The notes under the pieces: model-generated
What the model was told of the DNA's origin: nothing
Database searches by the model: none
Seen by the model: the letters and a program-made list of their open reading frames with translations, nothing else
Source: Anabaena sp. FACHB-1237
Lineage (GTDB): Bacteria > Cyanobacteriota > Cyanobacteriia > Cyanobacteriales > Nostocaceae
NCBI RefSeq assembly: GCF_014696225.1
Contig: NZ_JACJPV010000020.1
Coordinates: forward strand, 1 to 64,000
DNA: 64,000 bases
Direction of reading: 5' to 3'
Made by a program: the position numbers and the translations under genes
In this document: positions 27,597-36,308 of the stretch, in pieces
Position numbering within the stretch: position 1 is the stretch's first letter
Layout: each line of letters opens with the position of its first letter

Positions 27597-29504
27597 ATGT
27601 TTATTTCTCCCGATTTGGGATTTTCTCATACCGTACCTGTAAGTATATTCGATCAACTGGGCGAATTGCTACAACAGATGGCTACATTAGTTATTACGGA
27701 TGCTGTAGTATTAACAGATGCTTTACTCGCTCCCGTTTTTTCCCCTAGAGATTGGCAAGATAAAAGATTTATCTTGGTAATATCTCACGGATTTACAGCT
27801 TTATTACTAGGAAAAATACCACCCAGTCAACAAGATAATCTATATGTGAATTTGGATGTAAATTTTACCTTTAATCTACAAGCGATAAATTCCTTTATAT
27901 CAGAATTAGCGGAATTATTTACAACTAACTCTCTGACTTGTCAAAAACTTCATCAATATTCTGAAGTTATTGGTAATCATGATGCTAATTTACAAAGTGA
28001 ATTTACATTATTATTGTTAGAATATTTACTCAAACAACCAGAGATAACAATTAGTCAGAAAACTCATACAGTAGATAATACAAATACTAATTTTACCTGT
28101 CAAATTGTGGAAGATATTCTCAAAAAACAAATAGCCCAGGAACAACTTTTAAATCATGTGACATCCCAAATCAGAAAAAGTTTAGATTTATCAGTAATTA
28201 TCAATACTGCAATTAGTCAAGTGCGGGAATTTTTAAAATTAGATAGATTAGTAATTTATAAATTTGTACCAGCAAAAATTATTGTTGAAAGTGTGGAAAT
28301 TTCTGATAATTCATTTGATGACAAAGATAATAGTTATGTTATTTATGAATCTCTTGGTTCAGAAATACCTTCTGTTTTGAATATTCAACAAGAATCTTGT
28401 TTTTTCCCTCTCCCATATTGTTACGATAAATATTTGCAAAATTTCACATTAGTAGTAGATGATATCGAAAAAACTTACATTTTGGAAACTTGTCTTTTAG
28501 AATTTTTAAGAAATATTCAAGTGCGGGCTAAATGTGCTATACCAATAATATTTGAAAACAAACTTTGGGGGTTATTAATTGCCCATCAATGTTATATACC
28601 ACGACAATGGCATCAAGGAGATATAAAGTTACTAACTTCTATAGCTGAACAATTAGCTATAGCTATTTATCAAACTGAATTAATGACATCTTTAAAAGTA
28701 GCTACGGAAATATTAAAACAGGAAAAAGAAACCTTAGAACAAAGGGTAATTGAACGTACAATGGCGTTAAGAGAAGCCCTATTAGCAGCAGAAGCAGCAA
28801 GTCGTGTTAGAAGCGAATTTTTAGCCACAATTAGCCATGAATTATTAACTCCTTTAACCTATGTTATTGGTATGTCTTCCACATTATTAAAATGGCCATT
28901 AGGAGAATTAAGTCAACGACAGAGAAATTATTTACAAACTATTCATGATAGTGGAGAACATTTATTAGAGATGATTAATGATATTCTTGATTTATCACAA
29001 ATTCAAGCAGGAAAAACAGTTTTAAATATTGAACGATTTTCATTAATTAAAGTTGCCCAAAATTCATTAAGCTGTGTTAAAGATAAAGCTAAGGAGAAAA
29101 ATATTACTTTAGAACTTGATTTACAAATTAATCCTACACAAGATGAATTTACAGGAGATGCTACTAGAATGGAACAAATTATTTGGAATTTATTAACTAA
29201 TGCTATTAAATTTACTCCAGAAAATGGTACTGTAATTTTACGTTTGTGGATAGAAGATAATACCGCAATTTGGCAAGTAGAAGATACCGGAATTGGTATT
29301 CCTGAAGATAAATTAACCTTATTATTTGAGAAGTTTCAACAGTTAGATACTCCCTATCGTCGCAATTATCAAGGTACTGGTTTAGGTTTAGCTTTAACTA
29401 AGCAATTGGTAGAGTTACATCGTGGCCGCATTGAGGTAGAATCTACTGTAGGTATTGGTTCAGTTTTTACTGTGTGGATACCAAATCAAGTTAAGAATGG
29501 GTGA
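27597..29504 (+). CDS. GAF-domain sensor histidine kinase
   Basis: 635-aa soluble hybrid-type sensor kinase. An N-terminal domain of about 170 aa, common to several cyanobacterial kinases (LVITDAVVLTDALLAPVFSP), is followed by a GAF domain (about 195-370: SLDLSVIINTAISQVREFL to LLTSIAEQLAIAIYQTEL), a coiled coil, the H-box TISHELLTPLT (phosphorylated His at about residue 413) and an HATPase domain with N-box EQIIWNLLTNAIKF, G1 VEDTGIGIP and G2 GTGLGLAL. The Arg usual in HELRTP is Leu here. The GAF domain has no obvious DxCF Cys for a bilin. No response regulator is adjacent. Confidence 0.9.
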   Translation: MFISPDLGFSHTVPVSIFDQLGELLQQMATLVITDAVVLTDALLAPVFSPRDWQDKRFILVISHGFTALLLGKIPPSQQDNLYVNLDVNFTFNLQAINSFISELAELFTTNSLTCQKLHQYSEVIGNHDANLQSEFTLLLLEYLLKQPEITISQKTHTVDNTNTNFTCQIVEDILKKQIAQEQLLNHVTSQIRKSLDLSVIINTAISQVREFLKLDRLVIYKFVPAKIIVESVEISDNSFDDKDNSYVIYESLGSEIPSVLNIQQESCFFPLPYCYDKYLQNFTLVVDDIEKTYILETCLLEFLRNIQVRAKCAIPIIFENKLWGLLIAHQCYIPRQWHQGDIKLLTSIAEQLAIAIYQTELMTSLKVATEILKQEKETLEQRVIERTMALREALLAAEAASRVRSEFLATISHELLTPLTYVIGMSSTLLKWPLGELSQRQRNYLQTIHDSGEHLLEMINDILDLSQIQAGKTVLNIERFSLIKVAQNSLSCVKDKAKEKNITLELDLQINPTQDEFTGDATRMEQIIWNLLTNAIKFTPENGTVILRLWIEDNTAIWQVEDTGIGIPEDKLTLLFEKFQQLDTPYRRNYQGTGLGLALTKQLVELHRGRIEVESTVGIGSVFTVWIPNQVKNG

Positions 29505-29555
29505 TTGGTGATTGTATAATTCTGTTAAGTTCTCTGATGTTCTATTCCTATCAAT

Positions 29556-30224
29556 ATGATTAATTTACCTAAAGGTTTAATAGTATCCTGTCAAGCACCA
29601 GTAAATTCACCATTACATGATCCTTACATTATCTCAGCGATCGCACAAGCAGCAGTCAATAATGGGGCTGTTGCTGTAAGAATTGATACACCTAATCACA
29701 TTAACGCTGTGCGGGAAAAAGTACAAGTACCGATTATTGGTTTGTGGAAACAGGTAATAGCTGGTTCTGATGTTTATATAACTCCTTCATATTATCATGC
29801 TGCTGCTGTTTCTGAAGCAGGAGCGGATATTATTGCTATAGATGCTACTAATAGAACCCGTCCCTATGATGAAAAGTTAATAGATATTATTGCCCGTATT
29901 CACGAGACTTTAGGAAAACCAGTTATGGCGGATGTAGATACTTTTGAAGCTGCAAAATTTGCCGTTGAAGCTGGTGCTGATATTGTCGGTACTACCCTTT
30001 ACGGTTACACAGCAGCTACTAAAAATTGTCCTCCTCCGGGTTGGGAATTATTAACAAAAATAGTGGAAAAACTAGATACTTTTGTGATTTGTGAAGGTGG
30101 TATTTCTTCACCGCAAATGGCTAAAAAAGCCTTAGATTTAGGGGCTGATGCAGTGGTAGTAGGTACGGCTATTACTGGGATTGATTTATTAGTTAGATCC
30201 TATCATCAGTTAATTGATAATTGA
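29556..30224 (+). CDS. nanE: N-acetylmannosamine-6-phosphate 2-epimerase
   Basis: 222-aa TIM-barrel epimerase interconverting ManNAc-6-P and GlcNAc-6-P. Family signatures: GLIVSCQAPVNSPLHDP near the N-terminus, VRIDTPNHI, PIIGLWKQ, IIAIDATNRTRP, MADVDTFEAAKFA and GADIVGTTLYGYTA, then ICEGGISSPQMAKKALDLGA. The rest of the sialic acid pathway is not visible nearby, so it may serve amino-sugar recycling. It follows the kinase by about 50 bases on the same strand. Confidence 0.92.
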   Translation: MINLPKGLIVSCQAPVNSPLHDPYIISAIAQAAVNNGAVAVRIDTPNHINAVREKVQVPIIGLWKQVIAGSDVYITPSYYHAAAVSEAGADIIAIDATNRTRPYDEKLIDIIARIHETLGKPVMADVDTFEAAKFAVEAGADIVGTTLYGYTAATKNCPPPGWELLTKIVEKLDTFVICEGGISSPQMAKKALDLGADAVVVGTAITGIDLLVRSYHQLIDN

Positions 30225-30237
30225 CCTGTAATATACA

Positions 30238-30437
30238 TAGGACTTACGCACTGTACAAATTCACCATGATGTGAATGAACGAAAATCCGTCGTTTCAGGC
30301 TTTTGGCGATTAACTTCTGATCAGTAGCAATGCTCACGGCAAGGGAAGCTATCACTCAAAAATCATCAAAAAATCACGTTAAAATGCCCGAAACCCATAG
30401 TCCATATTTAGTTGATTATGTCAATGCGTAAGTCCTA
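30238..30437 (+). repeat. 200-bp element with TAGGACTTACGCA termini
   Basis: Begins TAGGACTTACGCA and ends with the exact inverse TGCGTAAGTCCTA. The termini are those of family A (38872 and 51587), but the interior is different and longer, so it is a separate non-autonomous element sharing ends. No coding capacity. Confidence 0.75.
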
Positions 30438-30606
30438 ATACAGTAGATGCCATTTGTGTAAGGTACATCGTTAACATACAGAATCTCTGTAATAAAAAGT
30501 ATTATTGTTAACTTATATACTTTTTAATTATGTAAATTACTGTACGTAGGTATGTTTATATTAAGGTGAATGTGTGATTGATAAATACAACGCAGCAATA
30601 ATTTAT

Positions 30607-30835
30607 CAGTAGTTTTGGGCATTCAGTATTCGGTTTAAAATGTAAATTAATCTTTAAGAAATGTATCATAAAGATGATCACCATTTGACAATTACTTGGA
30701 AGTACAAATATAATTAGCAATTATATATCAATGGTTAGAGGTTAGAGAAAACCCCACTAAACTTTGACAACAGCATAATTTCGTTCACCAGTGGTTATTC
30801 CTTACACATTAAGGATTTTAGATGGAAAATGAATC
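30607..30835 (+). repeat. Diverged copy of the CRISPR leader-like sequence, without an array
   Basis: Shares long blocks with 36390-36545 and 37800-37970: GGCATTCAG, TTAAGAAATGTATCA, TTGACAA, TAGCAATTATATATCAA, ACAGCATAATTTCGTT and TGGTTATTCCTTACACATTAAGG. It stops about 25 bases before the first gene of the radical-SAM operon, in the place where an array would start. Confidence 0.7.
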
Positions 30836-30861
30836 ATTTATTGTAATATTTTGTGACATTC

Positions 30862-31587
30862 ATGAATGCTTATTTACTAAGAACTTTAGTCATAGCCTGT
30901 TTGACACTCACTATGGTAGGACAACCTGTTCTTGCCCAAAATTCCCCCAATTCTCAATCAACCTCTAAACCTACTCAAACTTCAGACTGTGTTCCTTTTC
31001 CTCCAGGAATAAATTCGCTCGCTTTACTAAGACTACCCCAAGTACAAACAGAACTTCAGATCACGAAATTACAAGTTGCCGAATTAACTAAGCTAGAATC
31101 AATATTGAAACAAAAATTTACTGGCTTATATACCTCTTTACAATCTCGTCCATGGACTGACGAGAGAAAAAAGAAGTTTTTTGAAGAAGTTCAACAAGTA
31201 TCTCAAGAAAACAGTGGTCAACTTAACGAAATTTTACAACCTCGTCAGTTTACCCGCTTGAAGGAAATTATGCTTCAGGTATATGGATGGCAAAGTCTTA
31301 ACCAAGAAGAAACTGTGAGCTTGCTAAATCTAAGTGAAGATCAACAAAATCAACTGAGAAAGATTAGTCAAGAAACCAATCAAAAGGCTTTTAAAATGTT
31401 TGAATTTCCTGCCACGAATAGTCCTCAAAGCTGTAATAAGGTGATGACAAGCAATAAAAAACGCCTGGATCAACTCAGGCAAAAAAGCCAAAAACAAGCT
31501 GATGCTATTCTCTCTCAAAAACAGCAACAATTGTTAAAGATTTTAAAAGGAAAACCTTTTACTATCGATCTCACCTTAATTAATTAA
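30862..31587 (+). CDS. Secreted helical protein, Spy/CpxP-like
   Basis: The frame opens at a GTG at 30853, but the ATG at 30862 gives MNAYLLRTLVIACLTLTMVG then QPVLAQ, a clear signal peptide with an AxA-type cleavage site. The mature protein (about 215 aa) is nearly all helical, Gln/Lys/Leu-rich, with two repeats of an 'xLxLSExQ.xxLxxIxxE' type (LQITKLQVAELTKLESILK; LNLSEDQQNQLRKISQE) that resemble LTxxQ periplasmic proteins. Role unknown; envelope stress or binding of an exported compound is possible. First gene of a five-gene operon; the leader-like repeat lies directly upstream. Confidence 0.7.
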   Translation: MNAYLLRTLVIACLTLTMVGQPVLAQNSPNSQSTSKPTQTSDCVPFPPGINSLALLRLPQVQTELQITKLQVAELTKLESILKQKFTGLYTSLQSRPWTDERKKKFFEEVQQVSQENSGQLNEILQPRQFTRLKEIMLQVYGWQSLNQEETVSLLNLSEDQQNQLRKISQETNQKAFKMFEFPATNSPQSCNKVMTSNKKRLDQLRQKSQKQADAILSQKQQQLLKILKGKPFTIDLTLIN

Positions 31588-31658
31588 ATGGTACTAAATT
31601 AAATGGTACTAATGGCGAACTAAATCAATAACACTATAAAGAGGAGAAAAAGTTATTT

Positions 31659-32672
31659 ATGACTACCATTCAAAAAGATGCCTTAGAAATTAAAAATCTC
31701 ACCAATTCTGAATTATTGGAACTTTTAACTGCCGAGGGAGAATTACAACAATGGTTATGGCAAAAAGCACGAGAAACTCGCCAAACCCATTTAGAGAACC
31801 AAGCAGTTGTTAGAGGAGTGATTGAAATTTCCAACTATTGCCAGAAAAACTGTGATTACTGTGCAATCAGAGCAGTTAACACTCAGATAGAACGATACCG
31901 ATTCACTGCAGAAGAAATTTTAGCAATTGCCCAACAAATTGCCGAAGCACATATTCCTATAGTCTTTTTACAAGCGGGACAAGATCCCCAATGTGATCCC
32001 ATTTTAGAAGAGGTGATTCCCGAAATTAAACGTCGTTTTAATGTCAACATCCTACTTTGTTTAGGAGAACGTCCCAAAGCCGTTTATGAAAGATTTGCCG
32101 AACTGGGAGCGAACTCTTATATTTTAAAATTTGAGTCTTCTAACCCTGAGTTATACAAACAAATTGCCCATACTTCCTTAGAAAAGCGACTGCAATGCGC
32201 CCGATGGATTCAGGAAGCTGGCTTAAAGTTAGGAACAGGTAATATTGTGGGATTACCGCATCAAACCCTCGATATGCTCGTAGATGACATTCGTTTAGCC
32301 TTAGAGATTAACCCAGATTTTGTTAGTTCTTCCCCATTTATACCCAATCAGAATACCCCCTTAGAATCCTTGCCCTATGGGAATCTGAACTATACATTAA
32401 ATACGATGGCCATTTATCGAATAGCCTTGAAAACACCCTTAATCCCTACAGTGAGTGCTCTGGAGAAAATTCAGCCAGGGGGTCAACTTATGGGATTTAA
32501 TGCCGGAGCTAACGTGATTACTATAAACTTTACTCCACAAGATTTTCAAGAAAAATACCTTATTTATTCCCAAAAACGTTTTGTAGTCAGATTAAACCAT
32601 GCTTTGGAAACCCTACATCAAGCGGGTTTAAAAGTAGAAAAATTAATCACTCAAAATTATCAAGCCAACTAA
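31659..32672 (+). CDS. BioB/HydE/PylB-like radical SAM enzyme
   Basis: 337-aa radical SAM protein. The cluster-binding motif is C-x3-C-x2-C in NYCQKNCDYCAIR (about residues 59-71), followed by the biotin-synthase-type barrel: RYRFTAEEILAIA, IVFLQAGQDP, NILLCLGER and LKFESSNPELYKQI, with TGNIVGLPHQT later. The Cys of the BioB auxiliary cluster are not apparent, and the overall pattern is nearer HydE/PylB (methylornithine synthase-like) than biotin synthase. Substrate unknown. AGAGGAG precedes the ATG. The stop is one base before the next gene's ATG, implying coupled translation. Confidence 0.85.
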   Translation: MTTIQKDALEIKNLTNSELLELLTAEGELQQWLWQKARETRQTHLENQAVVRGVIEISNYCQKNCDYCAIRAVNTQIERYRFTAEEILAIAQQIAEAHIPIVFLQAGQDPQCDPILEEVIPEIKRRFNVNILLCLGERPKAVYERFAELGANSYILKFESSNPELYKQIAHTSLEKRLQCARWIQEAGLKLGTGNIVGLPHQTLDMLVDDIRLALEINPDFVSSSPFIPNQNTPLESLPYGNLNYTLNTMAIYRIALKTPLIPTVSALEKIQPGGQLMGFNAGANVITINFTPQDFQEKYLIYSQKRFVVRLNHALETLHQAGLKVEKLITQNYQAN

Positions 32673-32673
32673 C

Positions 32674-33774
32674 ATGATTAAACGATTAAAGATCAGTCGA
32701 GAATTCTTATTAACTATCTTGTCATTAACTTTTTTGCTAGTGTCACTTCTCTCTCCCATCATTATTCATGCTCAGGAACCAAAATCACGGACAATTAAAG
32801 AAATTAAGATCAACTCCAAAACCTCTTTAGTTCACTTGGGTAGTATAGATTCTTTTGATATTACTGAAGGGGGAGTTGAAGCAGGAAAATTCTTGTTCAA
32901 TGCCTTGGAAACTGGCAATAATGATTCTGCCCAAGCTGCTAGTAAAATTTATGATCGGATCATTCCTTTAGAAAATTATGGAGGAGAATATACAGCCCTT
33001 CAATGGTTTGCCAAATATCTGTTAGCTTCTAATAGTGAAAAAGAGAAAATCCTCGCGGACAAATATCATCGAGAATTTTTTAACTTCTGGGCTGAAAATA
33101 ATTTTGCCAACCTCAAAGAGTATATTCAACGTAAGTATAAACTCAAAGAATTTGAGGATGGAAAGACTTTTAAAGGTCAGTCGAGAATATCGTTCCTAGA
33201 AGACTTTATTCTCTTCAATAATCCTCGCCGAGAAGAATGGGAAAAGACCAGCAAGATTATGCAGGTTTTAAATCTCAAGCCAGGAATGCGAATTGCAGAT
33301 ATTGGCAGTGGTCCGGGATACTACACCTTTAAATTTTCTGAAGCTGTTGGACCAAATGGGAAAGTATTCGGTATAGACACTGTCAAAGACCACGTTAATT
33401 TTGTCAGTAAGGTAGCCAGTAAATACAAGCTCAATAACATTGATTTTGTCTATTTGCCAAAAGCAGATAACATTGGCGTGGCCGAAAATCAGGTAGATTT
33501 GGCTTATATGTGTTCTCTATATCACATTATCTATACCGTCACCCTGCAAGAAGTGCAAGAACGCTACTTGAATAGCCTGAAAAAAGCCCTCAAGCCAGAT
33601 GGTCGCTTTGTAGTTGTGGATAACGCCTTGGTAGAAAAAGGAACGCTGCCCTATCATGGTCCTTACATAGCCAAGGAATTGGTAATTTCTCAATTAGAAC
33701 AGTATGGTTTTCGCCTGGAAAAAGAATATCAATTCATTCCCCAAAGATATATTTTAATCTTCAAAAAAGCCTAG
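32674..33774 (+). CDS. Class I SAM methyltransferase with an N-terminal signal/anchor
   Basis: 366 aa. Residues about 8-33 form a hydrophobic segment (LLTILSLTFLLVSLLSPIII then HAQEP) that looks like a signal peptide or membrane anchor. The methyltransferase domain begins near residue 190: motif I is IADIGSGPGYYTFKF, with VFGIDTVKDHVNFV following, then PDGRFVVVDNAL as motif III. An extra N-terminal domain of about 150 aa (EGGVEAGKFLFNALETGNND) has no recognised function. An enzyme using cytosolic SAM with an export signal is odd; it may be anchored with the domain inside the cell. It begins one base after the radical SAM gene. Confidence 0.8.
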   Translation: MIKRLKISREFLLTILSLTFLLVSLLSPIIIHAQEPKSRTIKEIKINSKTSLVHLGSIDSFDITEGGVEAGKFLFNALETGNNDSAQAASKIYDRIIPLENYGGEYTALQWFAKYLLASNSEKEKILADKYHREFFNFWAENNFANLKEYIQRKYKLKEFEDGKTFKGQSRISFLEDFILFNNPRREEWEKTSKIMQVLNLKPGMRIADIGSGPGYYTFKFSEAVGPNGKVFGIDTVKDHVNFVSKVASKYKLNNIDFVYLPKADNIGVAENQVDLAYMCSLYHIIYTVTLQEVQERYLNSLKKALKPDGRFVVVDNALVEKGTLPYHGPYIAKELVISQLEQYGFRLEKEYQFIPQRYILIFKKA

Positions 33775-33785
33775 GACCGAAAGCA

Positions 33786-34670
33786 ATGGATTTTAGAGTC
33801 ATTGGTATCTCTGCTGCACTGGGTTCATCCGCATCATGGGCGGTTGGTTCAATCCTCTTTAAGCGATTGGGGGAAAAGTTATCACCCCTAGGGATGACTC
33901 TGGCCAAAGGAGGGGTCAGCGTGGTTTTCCTAGCTTTAGCTCTACTGGTTACTGGCTATAATCAGGTTGACCATCAATCCTTGTTTTTACTAATTTTAAG
34001 CGGCTTGTTAGGAATTTCTATCGGGGATACGTTATTTTTTGAGGCTTTGCAAGATATAGGAGCGCATTCACTGATTTTATTAACGACCTTTGGTGAGGTC
34101 TTAACTATTATCCTTGCGGTGATTTTCCTGAAAGAACAACCCACCCCTCAACAGTGGGTAGGAATTGTCTCAGTTTTATTGGGAATTGCCCTGGTACTCC
34201 ATAGCAAAATTACCAATGACTCTCAAAAATCCCAGTTCAAATGGAGAGGAATTATCATCGGTTTGCTCTCAGTGATTTGTATGTCTGTGTCCCTGATTAT
34301 TGCTAAACAGGGTTTGGCTTCTCTGTCAGCTATTCAAGCAACTTTTATTCGGATGCTATCAGGAACAGTGGGGATGTTCGGTTTTGGCTTGGTTACTCAA
34401 CGATTAGGAAAATGGATGAATCCTTTTGAGGATCGCGCTTTAATCGCCAGGTTCTTAATCGCAGTAGCAGTTGTCACCTTTGGCGGCTTCTGGTTGTCCT
34501 TGGTGTCTCTCAAATATATTGATGTTGCCATTGCCAATATACTCAGTTCTACTGAACCCCTTTTTGTACTACCCCTGGCTGCCATTTTTCTCAAGGAGAA
34601 AATCACCACTCAAGCATTAATTGGCAATTTTGTGGCAGTGTTCGGCATTATTTTAATTTGTACTCCCTGA
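33786..34670 (+). CDS. DMT/EamA-family transporter
   Basis: 294-aa inner-membrane protein with about ten helices in two EamA repeats. Repeat 1 ends at FLKEQPTPQQWVGIVSVLLG and repeat 2 ends at FLKEKITTQALIGNFVAVFG, the internal duplication typical of the family. Such proteins export amino acids, nucleosides or small metabolites. In this operon it is the natural candidate for exporting (or importing) the compound made by the two radical SAM enzymes and the methyltransferase. GGACCGAAAGC precedes the ATG; spacing to the previous gene is 11 bases. Confidence 0.88.
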   Translation: MDFRVIGISAALGSSASWAVGSILFKRLGEKLSPLGMTLAKGGVSVVFLALALLVTGYNQVDHQSLFLLILSGLLGISIGDTLFFEALQDIGAHSLILLTTFGEVLTIILAVIFLKEQPTPQQWVGIVSVLLGIALVLHSKITNDSQKSQFKWRGIIIGLLSVICMSVSLIIAKQGLASLSAIQATFIRMLSGTVGMFGFGLVTQRLGKWMNPFEDRALIARFLIAVAVVTFGGFWLSLVSLKYIDVAIANILSSTEPLFVLPLAAIFLKEKITTQALIGNFVAVFGIILICTP

Positions 34671-34730
34671 GCTACTCATTAAAAATTCTCAAAATCCTTA
34701 ATTTTATCTTGTGAAAAGGAGATTAAATCA

Positions 34731-36197
34731 ATGGTTAATGTTCTTCATAGTCATTCCTTACCAACAGTTCGTCGTAGAGATATCCTGGAAAAAGCCCAAG
34801 CAAGATTAGAAGATTTCCAACGATTAAAAGCCGCAGGGTTGCTATGTGAATCTGGAGACTTTTTCCCCTCGGTTCACTATCCTCCCATTACTATGTATCC
34901 TGAAATGACAGAGGAAGAAATCTTTAAAGATTATACTCTGCCAGAAGATGGGATGTTTGATATTTATGTTCATATTCCCTTCTGTCGTCGTCATTGCACT
35001 TTTTGTCATTATCCCGTTGTTACAGGAGCATCCAATGACGAGAAATCTTACTATCTCCAAGCCTTGGAAAAAGAAATGGACATTTATATGAAACGCTTGG
35101 GGATTGACAAAATTAAGGCTAGATCAATTTTGATTGGGGGAGGAACACCTACCTATCTGACTCTGGAACAACAAAAGTATTTTTTTGATTTCTTTGTGGA
35201 ACGCGTGGATCTTTCAGAGTGTAGCCAGTTTAACTATGATGTAGATCCTGTAACATTAATTGGCTCGGAAGGCATTCAGCGATTAGAGATGATGAAGTCC
35301 TACGGAGTAGATCGTCTCACCATTGGGGTTCAATCTCTCAATGATCGCGTGTTGAAATTAATGAACCGCCATCATGGTTCTAAGGAAGCTCTGGAAGCTA
35401 TTGCCCTGTGCCATGCTATGGGATATCAACTGGATATTGAGTTTATTTTTGGCTATCCTGGACAAAATTTAGACAATTGGATCGAAGTAATGGAACAAGC
35501 TGTTACTTTAGATGTGGAGGAGATCCAGCTTTATCGTCTCAAAATTGAGGCTTACGGAGATTTCCAAGGTGTGATCAAAAAAGTTACCGAAGTTCGTCCT
35601 GAAGATATTCCCACTAATGAAGATGCAATTATGATGAAACAAATTGCCATCGAAATCCTCAATGAAAATGGGTATCATGAAAATCTGCGACGGGTATTCA
35701 CCAAAAAACGAGAACACTACTCCTGCTATGCTGATAACCAATGCTGTGGCTTACTCGATCAGGTGGGCTTTGGGCAAACGGCTTTTAGCAGTCTCCGTAA
35801 TCGCTTTGTACTCAATACCCAAGATTTTGATGAGTACTATACCAAAGTTGCTGCTGGGCAACTACCTTTAAATCGGGGTTATGTGAGAACTCCTGAAGAT
35901 CAAGCGCGTTGGGCAGTTATTCTTCCTTTGAAAAATCGCTGTGTTTGGAAAGGCTATTTTACTCAAGTCACTGGTGGGGCTTCTCTTAATGAGGTATTTG
36001 GGGAAAAAATTGAGGCATTAAAGTCTTTTGGATTGTTGGAAGAAGATTCAGATAAAATTCAGTTAACACGCCTGGGTGCTTTCTTTGCTGATGAAGTTGC
36101 CCAGCAGTTCCATCATCCTAATTATATGCCCTTCCCCTCGGAGGCTTATACCCAAGGAATGCTTCATCCTTGTAAGCATCAACCTAGATTTCCATAA
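34731..36197 (+). CDS. HemN/HemW-like radical SAM enzyme
   Basis: 488-aa radical SAM protein of the coproporphyrinogen III oxidase-like family. The [4Fe-4S] motif is C-x3-C-x2-C in YVHIPFCRRHCTFCHYP (about residues 79-95). Further family marks are SILIGGGTPTYLT, VDRLTIGVQSLNDRVLKLMN and DIEFIFGYPGQ, and a C-terminal HemN domain ending in a winged region with TRLGAFFADEVAQQF. The N-terminal extension (about 75 aa) is longer than in HemW, and an extra Cys pair NQCCGLL is present. HemN-like class C enzymes can be methyltransferases or cyclopropanases as well as heme enzymes, so function is open. Strong AAAGGAG precedes the ATG by 9 bases. Confidence 0.85.
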   Translation: MVNVLHSHSLPTVRRRDILEKAQARLEDFQRLKAAGLLCESGDFFPSVHYPPITMYPEMTEEEIFKDYTLPEDGMFDIYVHIPFCRRHCTFCHYPVVTGASNDEKSYYLQALEKEMDIYMKRLGIDKIKARSILIGGGTPTYLTLEQQKYFFDFFVERVDLSECSQFNYDVDPVTLIGSEGIQRLEMMKSYGVDRLTIGVQSLNDRVLKLMNRHHGSKEALEAIALCHAMGYQLDIEFIFGYPGQNLDNWIEVMEQAVTLDVEEIQLYRLKIEAYGDFQGVIKKVTEVRPEDIPTNEDAIMMKQIAIEILNENGYHENLRRVFTKKREHYSCYADNQCCGLLDQVGFGQTAFSSLRNRFVLNTQDFDEYYTKVAAGQLPLNRGYVRTPEDQARWAVILPLKNRCVWKGYFTQVTGGASLNEVFGEKIEALKSFGLLEEDSDKIQLTRLGAFFADEVAQQFHHPNYMPFPSEAYTQGMLHPCKHQPRFP

Positions 36198-36229
36198 AAC
36201 AGACAAGGAGGAGAAATAAGCTATTATTT

Positions 36230-36308
36230 AAGCGGCTTGACTGAGGCAGAAATTTAATCTTGGTAACTGATTCCTCCACCTAAATCACCTCGTTTAGCCG
36301 CTTTTAAT
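36230..36308 (+). terminator. Possible operon terminator with long loop
   Basis: AAGCGGCT at 36230 pairs with AGCCGCTT at 36296, followed by TTAATTTT. The loop of about 60 bases is unusually long. An AAGGAGGAG ribosome-binding-site-like sequence lies just before it at 36205 with no gene behind it. Confidence 0.4.

Noticed and set aside
27557-27748. Short frame overlapping the start of the histidine kinase
   Set aside because: Runs in a different frame through the conserved kinase N-terminus and has no protein-like features.
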